64,000 bases of DNA, from positions 164,273,718 through 164,337,717 of the forward strand of contig NC_079134.1 in assembly GCF_945859705.1 (NCBI RefSeq), given 5' to 3'. Source of the DNA: Episyrphus balteatus (taxonomy: Eukaryota > Arthropoda > Insecta > Diptera > Syrphidae). This document shows, one piece after another, positions 32,196-42,513 of this stretch (positions are counted from its first letter, which is position 1; every line of letters starts with the position of its first letter). The notes beneath the pieces are model-generated. The model ran no database searches. It was not told where the DNA came from and saw only the letters and a list, made by a program, of their open reading frames with translations. The position numbers were made by a program, and so were the translations under genes.

Positions 32196-32559
32196 AAATA
32201 TTGATCGCGATTTTTGTTTTAGTGCCAAGTTGCAAAAAAAATGAACTTTTCACTCAATAAGATTTTCTCTATAAAAATAATAAGAAATATTTATAAAAAA
32301 AACCTTATTAATCGTTGCTTTTAATAAGATTTTTTTATAAAACATATGAGCGGTAAAACAATATGGCAATCTGTTAGTTTTTAGGTGGTCATATTTTTCT
32401 CTGTGTTTTTGTTTGGATTTTCTCTTATGGTTAAAGCTCAACGAGAAATTAGGTAAAATTTAATATTTGATATTTTTGATAAAAAATGAATTTAAAAAAA
32501 AATTGAATAATTTTAATAATTTTATTTATCTATACAAATTTTCTAACAATTTTCAAAAA

Positions 32560-33055
32560 AAAAAATTGGTATGCTATTTTTAAGAAAATATTATTCAACA
32601 CATAAAAACGAAATTTCCATAAAATTCATCAACCTATTTTAAAAAATTGATTCTTCAAAAAAAAAAATTGAAATAATTTTTAAAAATCCAAAAATTTAAA
32701 AAAAATTTCATTTAACGATTGTTTAAACGTTTCTGTATACAAATTTTGATCGAAACCTGCTTCGTCCTTTACGTGAAACTCATAAATAAAAAAAACTGTT
32801 CTATGGCAGGTACAGTTAATCACGGTACGAAAAATATTTTCCTTATTCATTTTTAAAGGAATTTTTTTTGTTTTACACTACACACAAAAATTTTAATCAA
32901 AATCGCTCCAGTACTTTAAGATGGAGCTCAAGGAAAACACAGACGGACAGACAGACAGAATTGCCGGAGCCACTTTTTTTGGCATTCTCCATCATCGTAA
33001 TATCATGTAAAATTGTAATCTCAAGTTTGATTTTTTCCCAATCCTAAACGGCTTG
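32560..33055 (+). repeat. Dispersed AT-rich repeat family, copy 5
   Basis: It contains TGGCAGGTACAGTTAATCAC, the CAGA block (GACGGACAGACAGACAG at 32942) and GGCATTCTCCATCATCGTAA at 32981. These occur in the same order as in copy 6 at 47862. The start box is missing. Confidence 0.65.
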
Positions 33056-33673
33056 GGTGTAAGTAATTCTAACAAAACTCATCTGTGTTCACCAAATTTC
33101 GAGGTAAAATTTACGAATCAATCCCAGTACTTACTTTGAATACCAAACAAAAGTGTTTGAGTATTATCTAATCTCAAATTTATTCCTTAATACTACATAT
33201 TTAATTGGTAAATAATTTGTCATTTTAGATTTTCTATATAGATCAATTTCCAATAAAAATGTATTTTTATTTTTTTTTTTCTACTTCGATTTTATCTTAA
33301 TACGATCTTAATTCTTAATCCAGTGATACCTATGCATTTCGATTTTTGATTTAGCTGTGACAAACAATTAATTAGAGGATATAGTAATCAAATAAAAACA
33401 GTATTAACATGCATTTATTTGGTCAAACTAGTTCTTTTAATATGATACGAATTGACTTAGATTTTATGTATCCAAATCATACTTAAATTTGCTGTGTCAT
33501 TTTATTTCAATATACTTTCTCGCTAATAAAATATTTATTGTTTAAAAGAAATCAAAACTTAACTAAGAGTTTTTTGAAATAATATAAAAGAAATGTTAAT
33601 TTTTTGAATAACATCAGTCTCAGAACAAAGTTACTTGAGTTACTACAATCTTATTGGAAAATAAACAAACAAA

Positions 33674-34024
33674 ATGCGATTTGTATTCACCATTGCTGTA
33701 GCCATTTTGGTTTTGACATACTTTGGAGCAAACGCTGAAGATGATGCCATTTTTCGAGCAAAGAGACAAACTCTTGGATTGAATTTATTCTTTAATCATT
33801 TAGGAGCTGGAGGACAAGGTAGTGGACAAGGTGCTGGACAAGGTGGTCAACAAGGTAATCAACAAGGTGGTCAACAAGGTGGTGGACAAGGACAAGGTGG
33901 TTCTCAAGGACAAGGTGGTCAAGGACAAGGACCAAGTCCCAATCAATTCGGAATTGGAGGACTAGGCGGCGGTGGTGTTGGTGGCGGTGGTCTTGGTGGA
34001 GGAATCGGAGGATTTGGTCGTTAA
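33674..34024 (+). CDS. Secreted Gly/Gln-rich peptide, MRFFLTF family, predicted C-terminal amide
   Basis: A 116-residue precursor. The signal peptide MRFVFTIAVAILVLTYFGANA is followed by EDDAIF and RAKR, then QTLGLNLFFNHLGAGG. A run of GQGGQQ and QGQGG units follows, then GIGGLGGGGVGGGGLGGG, ending in GGFGR. TATA box at 33583-33590 and AATAAA at 34086-34091. The hydrophobic LGLNLFF directly after the cleavage site matches GLNLSL, LTLNLFY and GLGLQLFY of its relatives and may be a functional strand. Confidence 0.87.
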   Translation: MRFVFTIAVAILVLTYFGANAEDDAIFRAKRQTLGLNLFFNHLGAGGQGSGQGAGQGGQQGNQQGGQQGGGQGQGGSQGQGGQGQGPSPNQFGIGGLGGGGVGGGGLGGGIGGFGR

Positions 34025-34649
34025 TTTCTCAACTTTTGATATACATTTTTTTGTTTTGATTTATTTAATTTGATAACAAAAGAAAAATAAATTAAAACTT
34101 TTTTAAAATTATTGCTGCATAAAAGAATTGTTTCTATTGCCATTCACAAGAGGAAATAGCGGTCTTTTCTTTTTAATAAGAAAAATATCAAATTTGATCT
34201 GCATTTAACGAAATTCTGATTCTAACAGTTAATAACGAATAACCGGTTACTGGTAACAGTTAGGTATTGATATTTCTGCCATCACTAAAATTCAAACATA
34301 ATTTTTTTATCTTCAGTGGGCAAATAAAGTAAATAATTTAAATATTTACATTTTATGAACGTCAAAAATTTACTGAGTATAATATTTTTTCAACTTAATA
34401 ACTTTGAACTTAAAAGATTGACGTAATTGCTGCTTTCCAAATATTTAGTTATGTTTTAAGATTTAAGTTTTATTTCTATTAGTTCAAGACAAATAGATAA
34501 CTTCTTTAAAGAAAAATAAGTTATAAATGAAAGACAAATTTTATTTTTTATGAAAAAAACTATGTATTTATTTGCATTTCGTCTGGTATGAAAAGATAAG
34601 ATATGAAAGAGTAGCAAGTACTTTGAGATTGGAACCAAAAATCATGGAT

Positions 34650-35520
34650 AAAAGGGTGATTTTTTTTTAATTACAAAAAAAATGTATGGGATACCCTAAT
34701 GCCTAATGTAATTTGGTGATAATGTTACAATTGGGATAGAATCCAAGAAAAAAATTCTCATGCTATAATTTTTAGTGGAAAGGCTTCACAAAAAAAACAC
34801 CCTTTCACCGAAAAAAATCGGTTCATTTTTAGCTCCAAATACACTAAAGTTCTTAACGAATGATTGGCTATTGGGGTAATACTTCTTCGAAGAAAAAAAC
34901 ACCTTTTCACACAAAATTATTTTTAGGGTCTCTTTAAATTTGGTTTCTTTCCCAAATAAACGTTATTACCAAATTACATTAGGGTGAGCCATAATTTTCT
35001 TTTTGTTTTTATAGCATAGACACTTGAGATTCTATTTTAAAAATTGTAAAAATGAAAAAATTGCTATTTCGTATTTAATTCATGATTCCTATACGATACC
35101 AACAGAAAATTCAACATTTTTTTCATATTTTCCAGAAAAAAACACACTTTTACCTGAAATATTTTGATAGACTGCTTAGATTTTTGGCTTTTGTCGCAAA
35201 TGAAACATTTTACTAATTTTAATTATGTATCATTTTTGTCTCAGTTTAGTTGATACAAATTTTGAATTTCTACTTTCCTTTAAAAAGAAACACCCTTTCA
35301 TTCAGGATAATTTTTGTACACTCTTTAGACTCTTAGTTCTTTTAACAAACGAAACTTTTTCTCCAAGTTCAAAAAGAAACAAAATTTATGTCAGCTGTTA
35401 TGGAACTTTTCTCACACATTACTTGGCTCTAAAAAAAACACCCTCTTCTTTTTATAAATATGCTTTTCGTTTTATTTTTTCAAAAACAGTTCACTTTCTG
35501 AAGTTGTTTTAAAATTTCTT
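34650..35520. repeat. Decayed tandem and inverted repeat tract
   Basis: AAAAACACCCTTTCA-like blocks recur near 34796, 34898, 35140, 35287 and 35440. Each is followed by sequence resembling TTAGATTTTTGGCTTTTGTCGC. An inverted pair (CCTAATGTAATTTGGTGATAA at 34701, TTATTACCAAATTACATTAGG at 34966) overlaps it. No gene is supported. Confidence 0.45.
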
Positions 35521-36013
35521 GCGACCACCCAGTCGTTGTGATTTATCCATTGGCATAAAAATGCATGGACAAGAAAACCGAGCTATTTTAACTTTATACG
35601 CTTGATCTTTATTACAATTAGGATTAACATATTTAGTTAATACTTCGTTATCTGAAATTTATTGCCTTAAAAGTCTAATATTCAAATTGTACTATTATTT
35701 TACGTCAGCAAAATTTAAAAAATATTTGTATATTTACCGAAACTTAAACTATAAGTCTATATTTACTTAACAATATCTGTTATTAAAACAATAACATTTT
35801 GGTAGATAAATACATTTAAAAAAATTCCACTATTGTTTTTTTTTAGATATGGAATATTTGTTTTTAAGTTTATAAAAATTTTCCAAAGTTTAATCTGAAA
35901 AGCAAATAAACAACCGTTTTTTCGGTATAAAAGGAGTAGATTTTTTGTCAAATACCAACAGTTTACCGTAACAATTCTTAGAGTTTGTTTCAGTTTAAAA
36001 ATAAAAAAATTAA

Positions 36014-39000
36014 ATGCGTTTTTTTCAATCAAGTACAGTGCTAGTTTTAGTTCTTGCGTTCTTCCAAGTAAATGCTTTAAGCCTTTTTGGAAATTCTAGA
36101 GGACATGGTGAACAAGCAAGTGGACTTCTTTCCATTGAACTATTAGGTAATGAAGGAGTCACTGGATTGACACAGGGGGTTGGTGGACAAGCCAGTGGAA
36201 GTGCTCAAGGTGGAGGTGTCCAAGGGATCAGTGGATCTGTTGATGGAGCTACTGGGCAAGCAATTGAAAGTGCTCAAGGAGTTGCTGATCAAGCTCAAAA
36301 ATCTGCTGGGGGAACAATTCAACAAGCAGTTGGAAGTGTTCAAGGTGCCGCTGGACAAGCAGTTGAAACTGCTGGAAATGGCATTAAATCAGCATCAGAT
36401 GTTGCTACACAATTAAGTGGAAGTGCTCAAGAATCCGCTCAAGAAGCTAGTGAACAAGCAATTGGAACTGGTGATCAAATAATTGGAAGCTCTCACGGAA
36501 TTGCTGGATCATCTGGACAATCAAGTGAAGGTACCCAAGGACCAGCTGGACAATTAATTGGCGGTGCTCAAGGACCAGTTCAAGGAGTCGGTCCTCAATC
36601 TGGTGGATCACCTGCACAATCAAATGGAGGTGCTCAAAGACCTAACAGACAACCTCAAGGATCCGTTCCACAACAAGGTGGATCATTTGGACAATCCGCT
36701 GGACAGTTAACTAATGGTGCTCAAGGACCTGTGCAAGGACTCGTTCCTCAATCAGGTGGATCATCTGCACCATCAAATGGAGGTGCTCAAAGACCTAACA
36801 GACAACCTCAAGGATCCGTTCCACAACAAGGTGGATCATTTGGACAATCCGCTGGACAATTAACTAATGGTGCTCAAGGACCTGTGCAAGGACTCGTTGC
36901 TCAATCAGGTGGATCATCTGCACCATCAAATGGAGGTGCTCAAAGACCTAACAGACAACCTCAAGGATCCGTTCCACAACAAGGTGGATCATTTTTACAA
37001 TCCGCTGGACAATTAACTAATGGTGCTCAAGGACCTGTGCAAGGACTCGTTGCTCAATCAGGTGGATCATCTGTACCATCAAATGGAGGTGCTCAAAGAC
37101 CTAACAGACAACCTCAAGGATCCGTTCCACAACAAGGTGGATCATTTGGACAATCCGCTGGACAATTAACTAATGGTGCTCAAGGACCTGTGCAAGGACT
37201 CGGTCCTCAATCAGGTGGATCATCTGCACCATCAAATGGAGGTACTCAAAGACCTAACAGACAACCTCAAGGATCCGTTCCACAACAAGGTGGATCATTT
37301 GGACAATCCGCTGGACAATTAACTAATGGTGCTCAAGGACCTGTGCAAGGACTCGTTGCTCAATCAGGTGGATCACCTGCACCATCAAATGGAGGTGCTC
37401 AAAGACCTAACAGACAACCTCAAGGATCCGTACCACAACAAGGTGGATCATTTGGACAATCCGCTGGACAATTAACTAATGGTGCTCAGGGACCAGTGCA
37501 AGGACTCGTTGCTCAATCAGGTGGATCATCTGCACCATCAAATGGAGGTGCTCCAAGACCCAATAGACAACCTCAAAGATCCGTTCCACAACAAGGTGGA
37601 TCATTTGGACAATCCGCTGGACAATTAACTAATGGTGCTCAAGGACCTGTGCAAGGACTCGTCCCTCAATCAGATGGATCATCTGCACCATCAAATGGAG
37701 GTGCTCAAAGACCTAACAGACAACCTCAAGGATCCGTTCCACAACAAGGTGGATCATTTGGACAATCCGCTGGACAATTAACTAATGGTGCTCAGGGACC
37801 AGTGCAAGGACTCGTTGCTCAATCAGGTGGATCATCTGCACCATCAAATGGAGGTGCTCCAAGACCCAATAGACAACCTCAAGGATCCGTTCCACAACAA
37901 GGTGGATCATTTGGACAATCCGCTGGACAATTAACTAATGGTGCTCAGGGACCAGTGCAAGGACTCGTTGCTCAATCAGGTGGATCATCTGCACCATCAA
38001 ATGGAGGTGCTCCAAGACCCAATAGACAACCTCAAGGATCCGTTCCACAACAAGGTGGATCATTTGGACAATCCGCTGGACAATTAACTAATAGTGCTCA
38101 AGGACCTGTGCAAGGACTTGTTGCTCAATCAGGTGGATCACCTGCACCATCAAATGGAGGTGCTCAAAGACCTAACAGACAACCTCAAGGATCCGTTCCA
38201 CAACAAGGTGGATCATTTGGACAATCCGCTGGACAATTAACTAATGGTGCTCAGGGACCAGTGCAAGGACTCGTTGCTCAATCAGTTGGATCATCTGCAC
38301 CATCAAATGGAGGTGCTCAAAGACCTAACAGACAACCTCAAGGATCCGTTCCACAACAAGGTGGATCATTTGGACAATCCGCTGGACAATTAACTAATGG
38401 TGCTCAGGGACCAGTGCAAGGACTCGTTGCTCAATCAGTTGGATCATCTGCACCATCAAATGGAGGTGCTCAAAGACCTAACAGACAACCTCAAGGATCC
38501 GTTCCACAACAAGGTGGATCATTTGGACAATCCGCTGGACAATTAACTAATGGTGCTCAAGGACCTGTGCAAGGACTCGTTGCTCAATCAGGTGGATCAT
38601 CTGCACCATCAAATGGAGGTGCTCAAAGACCTAACAGACAACCTCAAGGATCCGTTCCACAACAAGGTGGATCATTTGGACAATCCCCTGGACAATCAAC
38701 TAATGGTGCTCAAGGACCTGTCCAAGGACTCGTTCCTCAATCAGGTGGATCATCTGCACCATCAAATGGAGGTGCTCAAAGACCTAACAGACAACCTCAA
38801 GGATCCGTTCCACAACAAGGTGGATCATCTGAACAGTCAAGTGAAGGTGCTCAAGGGCCCGTTGGACAAACAAGTGGACTCGGTGGACAGTCAGGTGGTT
38901 CATTTGGACAATCTATTGAAACTGCTCAAGGACTCGTTGGACAATCAGGTGGATCTTCCGGACAATCAAGTCAAGGTGCTCAACAAACTGAAGGATTCGG

Positions 39001-39157
39001 TCAACAAGTAACTGGAACTGCTGGACAAGTTGGTGAAATTCTTCAAGGACAAGCTCAAGGTGCTGTCTCACAAGCAGGTGGAGCTGTTCAAGGAGCCGCT
39101 GGTCAAGCAAATGAAGTAACACATACCGGTGGACTTATTAATTTAAGTATACTTTAA
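36014..39157 (+). CDS. Giant secreted Gly/Gln/Ser-rich repeat protein with the family signal peptide
   Basis: 1047 residues in one open frame. The signal peptide MRFFQSSTVLVLVLAFFQVNA is of the same family as the short peptide genes, and a TATA box lies at 35936-35943. Residues about 22-205 hold loose repeats such as GQAxxSAQGxAxQA. From 36631, fourteen near-identical 153-bp units follow, each 51 residues with landmarks RPNRQPQGSVPQQ, GQSAGQLTNGAQGPVQGL and SSAPSNG. A partial fifteenth unit and a C-terminal region of looser GQSGGSSGQSSQGAQ repeats come last. There is no dibasic site within the unit, so it is not an obvious polyprotein. Low hydrophobicity with Gly/Gln/Ser resembles silk, glue or mucin-like secretions; this is inference. 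AATAAA at 39254-39259. Confidence 0.9.
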   Translation: MRFFQSSTVLVLVLAFFQVNALSLFGNSRGHGEQASGLLSIELLGNEGVTGLTQGVGGQASGSAQGGGVQGISGSVDGATGQAIESAQGVADQAQKSAGGTIQQAVGSVQGAAGQAVETAGNGIKSASDVATQLSGSAQESAQEASEQAIGTGDQIIGSSHGIAGSSGQSSEGTQGPAGQLIGGAQGPVQGVGPQSGGSPAQSNGGAQRPNRQPQGSVPQQGGSFGQSAGQLTNGAQGPVQGLVPQSGGSSAPSNGGAQRPNRQPQGSVPQQGGSFGQSAGQLTNGAQGPVQGLVAQSGGSSAPSNGGAQRPNRQPQGSVPQQGGSFLQSAGQLTNGAQGPVQGLVAQSGGSSVPSNGGAQRPNRQPQGSVPQQGGSFGQSAGQLTNGAQGPVQGLGPQSGGSSAPSNGGTQRPNRQPQGSVPQQGGSFGQSAGQLTNGAQGPVQGLVAQSGGSPAPSNGGAQRPNRQPQGSVPQQGGSFGQSAGQLTNGAQGPVQGLVAQSGGSSAPSNGGAPRPNRQPQRSVPQQGGSFGQSAGQLTNGAQGPVQGLVPQSDGSSAPSNGGAQRPNRQPQGSVPQQGGSFGQSAGQLTNGAQGPVQGLVAQSGGSSAPSNGGAPRPNRQPQGSVPQQGGSFGQSAGQLTNGAQGPVQGLVAQSGGSSAPSNGGAPRPNRQPQGSVPQQGGSFGQSAGQLTNSAQGPVQGLVAQSGGSPAPSNGGAQRPNRQPQGSVPQQGGSFGQSAGQLTNGAQGPVQGLVAQSVGSSAPSNGGAQRPNRQPQGSVPQQGGSFGQSAGQLTNGAQGPVQGLVAQSVGSSAPSNGGAQRPNRQPQGSVPQQGGSFGQSAGQLTNGAQGPVQGLVAQSGGSSAPSNGGAQRPNRQPQGSVPQQGGSFGQSPGQSTNGAQGPVQGLVPQSGGSSAPSNGGAQRPNRQPQGSVPQQGGSSEQSSEGAQGPVGQTSGLGGQSGGSFGQSIETAQGLVGQSGGSSGQSSQGAQQTEGFGQQVTGTAGQVGEILQGQAQGAVSQAGGAVQGAAGQANEVTHTGGLINLSIL
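36631..38772 (+). repeat. Fourteen tandem 153-bp coding repeats
   Basis: The period is exactly 153 bp (TGCTCAAAGA at 36631 and 36784, and at 38773 after fourteen periods). Units differ by a few bases, and variants such as CTCCAAGACCCAATAG are shared between non-adjacent units, suggesting unequal exchange or conversion. All units keep the reading frame. Confidence 0.95.
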
Positions 39158-39424
39158 ACTCATCTATAAAAGTCTTACTAACAAAAAAATACTTTGCATT
39201 GTATATACAAATTTTCGTTTTTTTTTCCTTATGTATGAATTTTTTTTTTAATCAATAAAAAATAAGATATTAAATTTAAAATGTTGAGGAGGCTCTTTTA
39301 ATTTGAAGATTTGAAGAAACAAACGGAATGCATGAAATAATAAGGTTTATTTCGAAAAAAAAATTAGTTCTTACAAATTAATATCAATATTTTTTTGAAA
39401 GAAAAATTAAAGATGAAAGAGAAC

Positions 39425-39733
39425 TTAACGACCCATTCCAGGTCTTGGAAGTCCACCAAATCCAGGCACATTAAGTCCACCGCGAAGGCCTGCATTAACA
39501 CCAACTCCACCAATATTTACTCCACCACCAACTCCGGCATTAATTCCACTACCACTTTGTCCTCCTTGTGGGCCAACAGGACCACCAGATTGCTGTCCAC
39601 TTTTATCCCCATCCAAATCCAAGAAAAGAGTCAAATGCCTTTTTGCTCGAGTATCAGCTTCATCTTCAGCATTCACTTGATTGAATGCCATCAGGACTAC
39701 AACGACTATAGCGAATGTTGTAAAGGAACGCAT
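39425..39733 (-). CDS. Secreted Gly-rich peptide, MRFFLTF family, Met-Gly-Arg end
   Basis: A 102-residue precursor. The signal peptide MRSFTTFAIVVVVLMAFNQVNA is followed by EDEADT, RAKR and HLTLFLDLDGDKSG. Then come GGPVGPQGGQSG and a valine/asparagine-containing glycine-rich part (GVGGGVNIGGVGVNAGLRGG), ending in PRPGMGR. This is the one clear KR-site member with His instead of Gln at the predicted N-terminus, so it cannot form pyroglutamate. Met-Gly-Arg keeps the amidation signal. The minus-strand TATA box is at 39811-39821. It is tail-to-tail with the giant gene at 36014. Confidence 0.87.
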   Translation of the reverse strand: MRSFTTFAIVVVVLMAFNQVNAEDEADTRAKRHLTLFLDLDGDKSGQQSGGPVGPQGGQSGSGINAGVGGGVNIGGVGVNAGLRGGLNVPGFGGLPRPGMGR

Positions 39734-40790
39734 CTTGTTATTGACCCTCGAATCAATTGAAACTTTATGAAGTGCAATGTGAAACTGTTGATAATTGGTA
39801 AATTGTACAACCTTTTTATATGATCAAATGAAGAAATAAAAAATAATTAACTGAACTTTAAAATTGCTTTAGATACATACATATGTCAAAAAGCAATACG
39901 ATATGATTTTAAATCAAACATAAAATTGAAATTACCAATTAGGCATTGTATATTATGTACCCAAATCCCAAATATCGATTAATTTTTTTTTTCAAAGATA
40001 CATTTTTCTAAATTACCATAACACAATTGATGTTACAAACATTTATCACTTAATAAAGTTTCTAAAACCAGTTAGTTTAATTATTAAATAATTAAGTGTT
40101 AACTGTTGAAACAAGACGGGTATAATGATTGATTTTTTTCATTAAAAGATTTAAATCAAGTGCAATTACTCCACACACCCACTTTCTTATATCGTCGCCT
40201 CAGAATTGTTTTGTCGTATACGCCAATTTTGGAATTTTGGGAAATCGCATTTTAAGGTTTGAGCTTTTATAAAAAAAAAAACTGGCCGATAGATTTTTTT
40301 CAATTTTTAATAGAATATTTTGTGCGATATTTTCTTCATATTTATGTTGTCAAAATTGTCACATCTATTTTAGTTTTCAAATTATCAAGGTTTTTATCCA
40401 AAATCAGTTTGTCGTAAACGCCACCAAAATCAACTTTTTTTCCATCCCATACACGTACGACAAAGTAGACGCACGTACGACATTCCAATATTAAAAAATA
40501 AATAAAAACATTTTCACAGTTCGTTTTTATTTATTAATTAAACATTTAAAAAAATAGTTTCTTATTACATAGAAGTAGTATTGGTTTGACTTAGAGGCTC
40601 AATTATTAAAATAAATAGATAAATAAAGAAAAACCAAAAAATATGACCATAAACATAAAAAAAAAATTGAAAAAATGTCAACAAAAAATAAAAGTCATCC
40701 TATGGCTATGAAATATGAAAGAAATAAAATAAAAATAAACCAAGTTTGGTTAAATTAATAAATTAATATATGGTCATAAATAAAAGTAAA

Positions 40791-41087
40791 CTAAATAAAT
40801 ATCAAACTAAAGAATTTATTCCAATTTTTTGATTTGAATAACGCTTCATAATATTCTTGGTCTGATTTAGGCATTAATATGAAAAGGCTTTTAATATCAA
40901 TAATCTTATCCTTAGTTATCGAGTTAGATTTTTTAGTAATTTGAAGACATTGGCTGAACAAATTTACAGGAGTTGCTATGGTAGACTTTTTATATGTTTT
41001 AAATATTGATGAGCTTTTATATTCCACTTTTCTACCGCTAGCTTTATAAAATAGTGTAAAAGTATCATCAGTATCATCAATTTGCAA
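40791..41087 (-). pseudogene. Unidentified 98-residue frame inside the 40.2-42.1 kb element
   Basis: The frame begins MQIDDTDDTFTLFYKASG and contains an acidic, aromatic segment (IIDIKSLFILMPKSDQEYYEALF). It looks like real protein sequence rather than low-complexity noise. The position inside an inverted-repeat element suggests the C-terminal end of a transposon-encoded protein, but I recognise no catalytic motif. It could equally be chance. Confidence 0.3.
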
Positions 41088-41156
41088 AACAATAACGCAA
41101 ATTTAGCGAAGAACAATGGCGCCTTAAAAAAATAATTTTCGACCAGCAGGTGTTTT

Positions 41157-41530
41157 TTGCGAGCGGGTGCAATAAAAAAACTCACAGCAACCCTTTTTCG
41201 CTTCGTTCACGATAACGCGCGTGAACGAAGAGGCGCCACGGGCTCAGCGCCCACGACTACAGTCGACTTGTTGATCTTGTGTGTTCGATACAAGATCAAT
41301 AAGTATACAGCAATAAAACAGCAACCTTTTTTTCACTTTACTTCGTTGAAGACAGCGCGCGCGAACGAAGTGACAAGATCAATAAGTGTACAACAATAAA
41401 ACAATAAAACTGCGACCTTTTTTCACTTCGCTCAAGACAACGAGCTTGAACGAAGCGGCGCCCGCGACCGACGGTCGACTTCTTGATCTTGTGTTCGATA
41501 GAAGATCAACAAGTGTACATATTTATAAGC
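41157..41530. repeat. GC-rich tandem array of three 30-nt hairpins with inverted spacers
   Basis: Three segments of exactly 30 bases, at 41201-41230, 41341-41370 and 41426-41455, each start with CTTCG(T/C)T and end with GAACGAAG, so each can fold. In the first the stem is CTTCGTTCACG with CGTGAACGAAG. In the third it is CTTCGCTCAAG with CTTGAACGAAG, showing co-variation. Between and after them TTGATCTTGT with ACAAGATCAA (41270-41300) and CTTGATCTT with AAGATCAA (41480-41510) form further hairpins. The array stands out by its CpG content. Confidence 0.75.
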
Positions 41531-42513
41531 GGTACTTGCGACCGAGGATGAGGTCAAGTATCTAGCGGCAGGAACAAACGACAAGAACCATGACAAAATA
41601 TACAACATTTGAGATGTCTCTCAGATGCACTTATTTCTTCCTTGCACCACTAGGAATAGTGCAAAACCTTAAGTAGCGCAAAGCTTAATGCAGCCCTTAG
41701 TTTTTAAATTCGTTGTCCTTAAGCACATGAAGTCCTTATTTTCAATAAATATTATATTTATTATATTTGTTTATATTCTATTTGGGTCATATACCTACAT
41801 ACATGTAAGACAAAACAAGTTCGAAATTTTCTACCGTATCTGTTTTGTACGACGTACGACAAACCAATACTGAAGAAAAAAAAGCTGAAAAATACATAGA
41901 ATTTTTGTCGTAAACGCCAAAAGTTGGCGCTTACGACAAACCAACGCTAATCCGATGCTTATTTTGTGGATATACGACAAAATGAACACTAATTATCTCA
42001 GTAACGGTAAACGATAGGACAAATCTGATAACAGAAATGAAAAGAGAACGTTCTAAAACCTATTACTACATATCCAGTTTAAAAAAGTGCATTTTGGCGT
42101 TTACGACAAAACAACTCTCGGGCGACGATATGACATTTCTTTGATCGTTCTTCTAACGGAAAAATTCAATACCTCTTTAAGTTTCAGTTCCAAACGAGAT
42201 ATAAAACTTTCAGAATTTAATACCAATAATCTGTACAAAAATTTGTTTGTATGTAGTTCTAATTCCTTCATAATAAACGTTAAAAGCCTTTGTTAATTAA
42301 GTAAAACAAAACAATTTCAAATAAAAGCGATGAAATGCGAATTAAAAAAAAAGATTCAAATAACTCTATTTCGGTTCACTTTCTTTTGAAGGAAATTTAA
42401 TCTCCTTTGTAATTCAAATTTTGGAATTTCTTTTATAACAAGAAAACATTGATAAATTATTTAGAAAATAGGAGTCTTTGAAATTTAGAAAAAAATATAA
42501 ATAATAATACTAT

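Larger units (their letters stand above)
30846..33673. other. Long divergent spacer between two family genes
   Basis: The genes at 30845(-) and 33674(+) face away from each other. GAACATGTTT at 31063-31072 resembles the shared upstream motif. The spacer has been enlarged by insertions: a tRNA-derived SINE-like segment (32121-32195) and a dispersed repeat copy (32560-33055). No gene is seen in it. Confidence 0.5.
40189..42131. mobile_element. DNA element with GTCGTAAACGCC terminal and subterminal repeats
   Basis: The ends are ATATCGTCGCCTCAGAATTG then TTTTGTCGTATACGCCAA at 40189, and the inverse (TTGGCGTTTACGACAAAACA then ACTCTCGGGCGACGATAT) ending at 42131. The motif TTTGTCGTAAACGCC recurs inside near 40409 and 41908. 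At 41908-41942 it forms a palindrome around AAG, and related ACGTACGACAAA sequences occur near 40455-40480. The 98-residue minus-strand frame (40791-41087) may be a remnant of its protein. A GC-rich hairpin array sits at 41157-41530. Confidence 0.7.

Noticed and set aside
2760..33600. NF-kappaB or GATA sites as evidence of immune induction
   Set aside because: Reading the promoters gave no consistent GGGRNYYYCC-type site near the TATA boxes, and GATA-like strings are expected by chance in AT-rich DNA. Immune function was therefore left as inference.
36631..38772. Possible CRISPR-like or satellite array
   Set aside because: The repeats are contiguous 153-bp coding units in one open frame with a signal peptide. 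There are no spacers and this is animal DNA.
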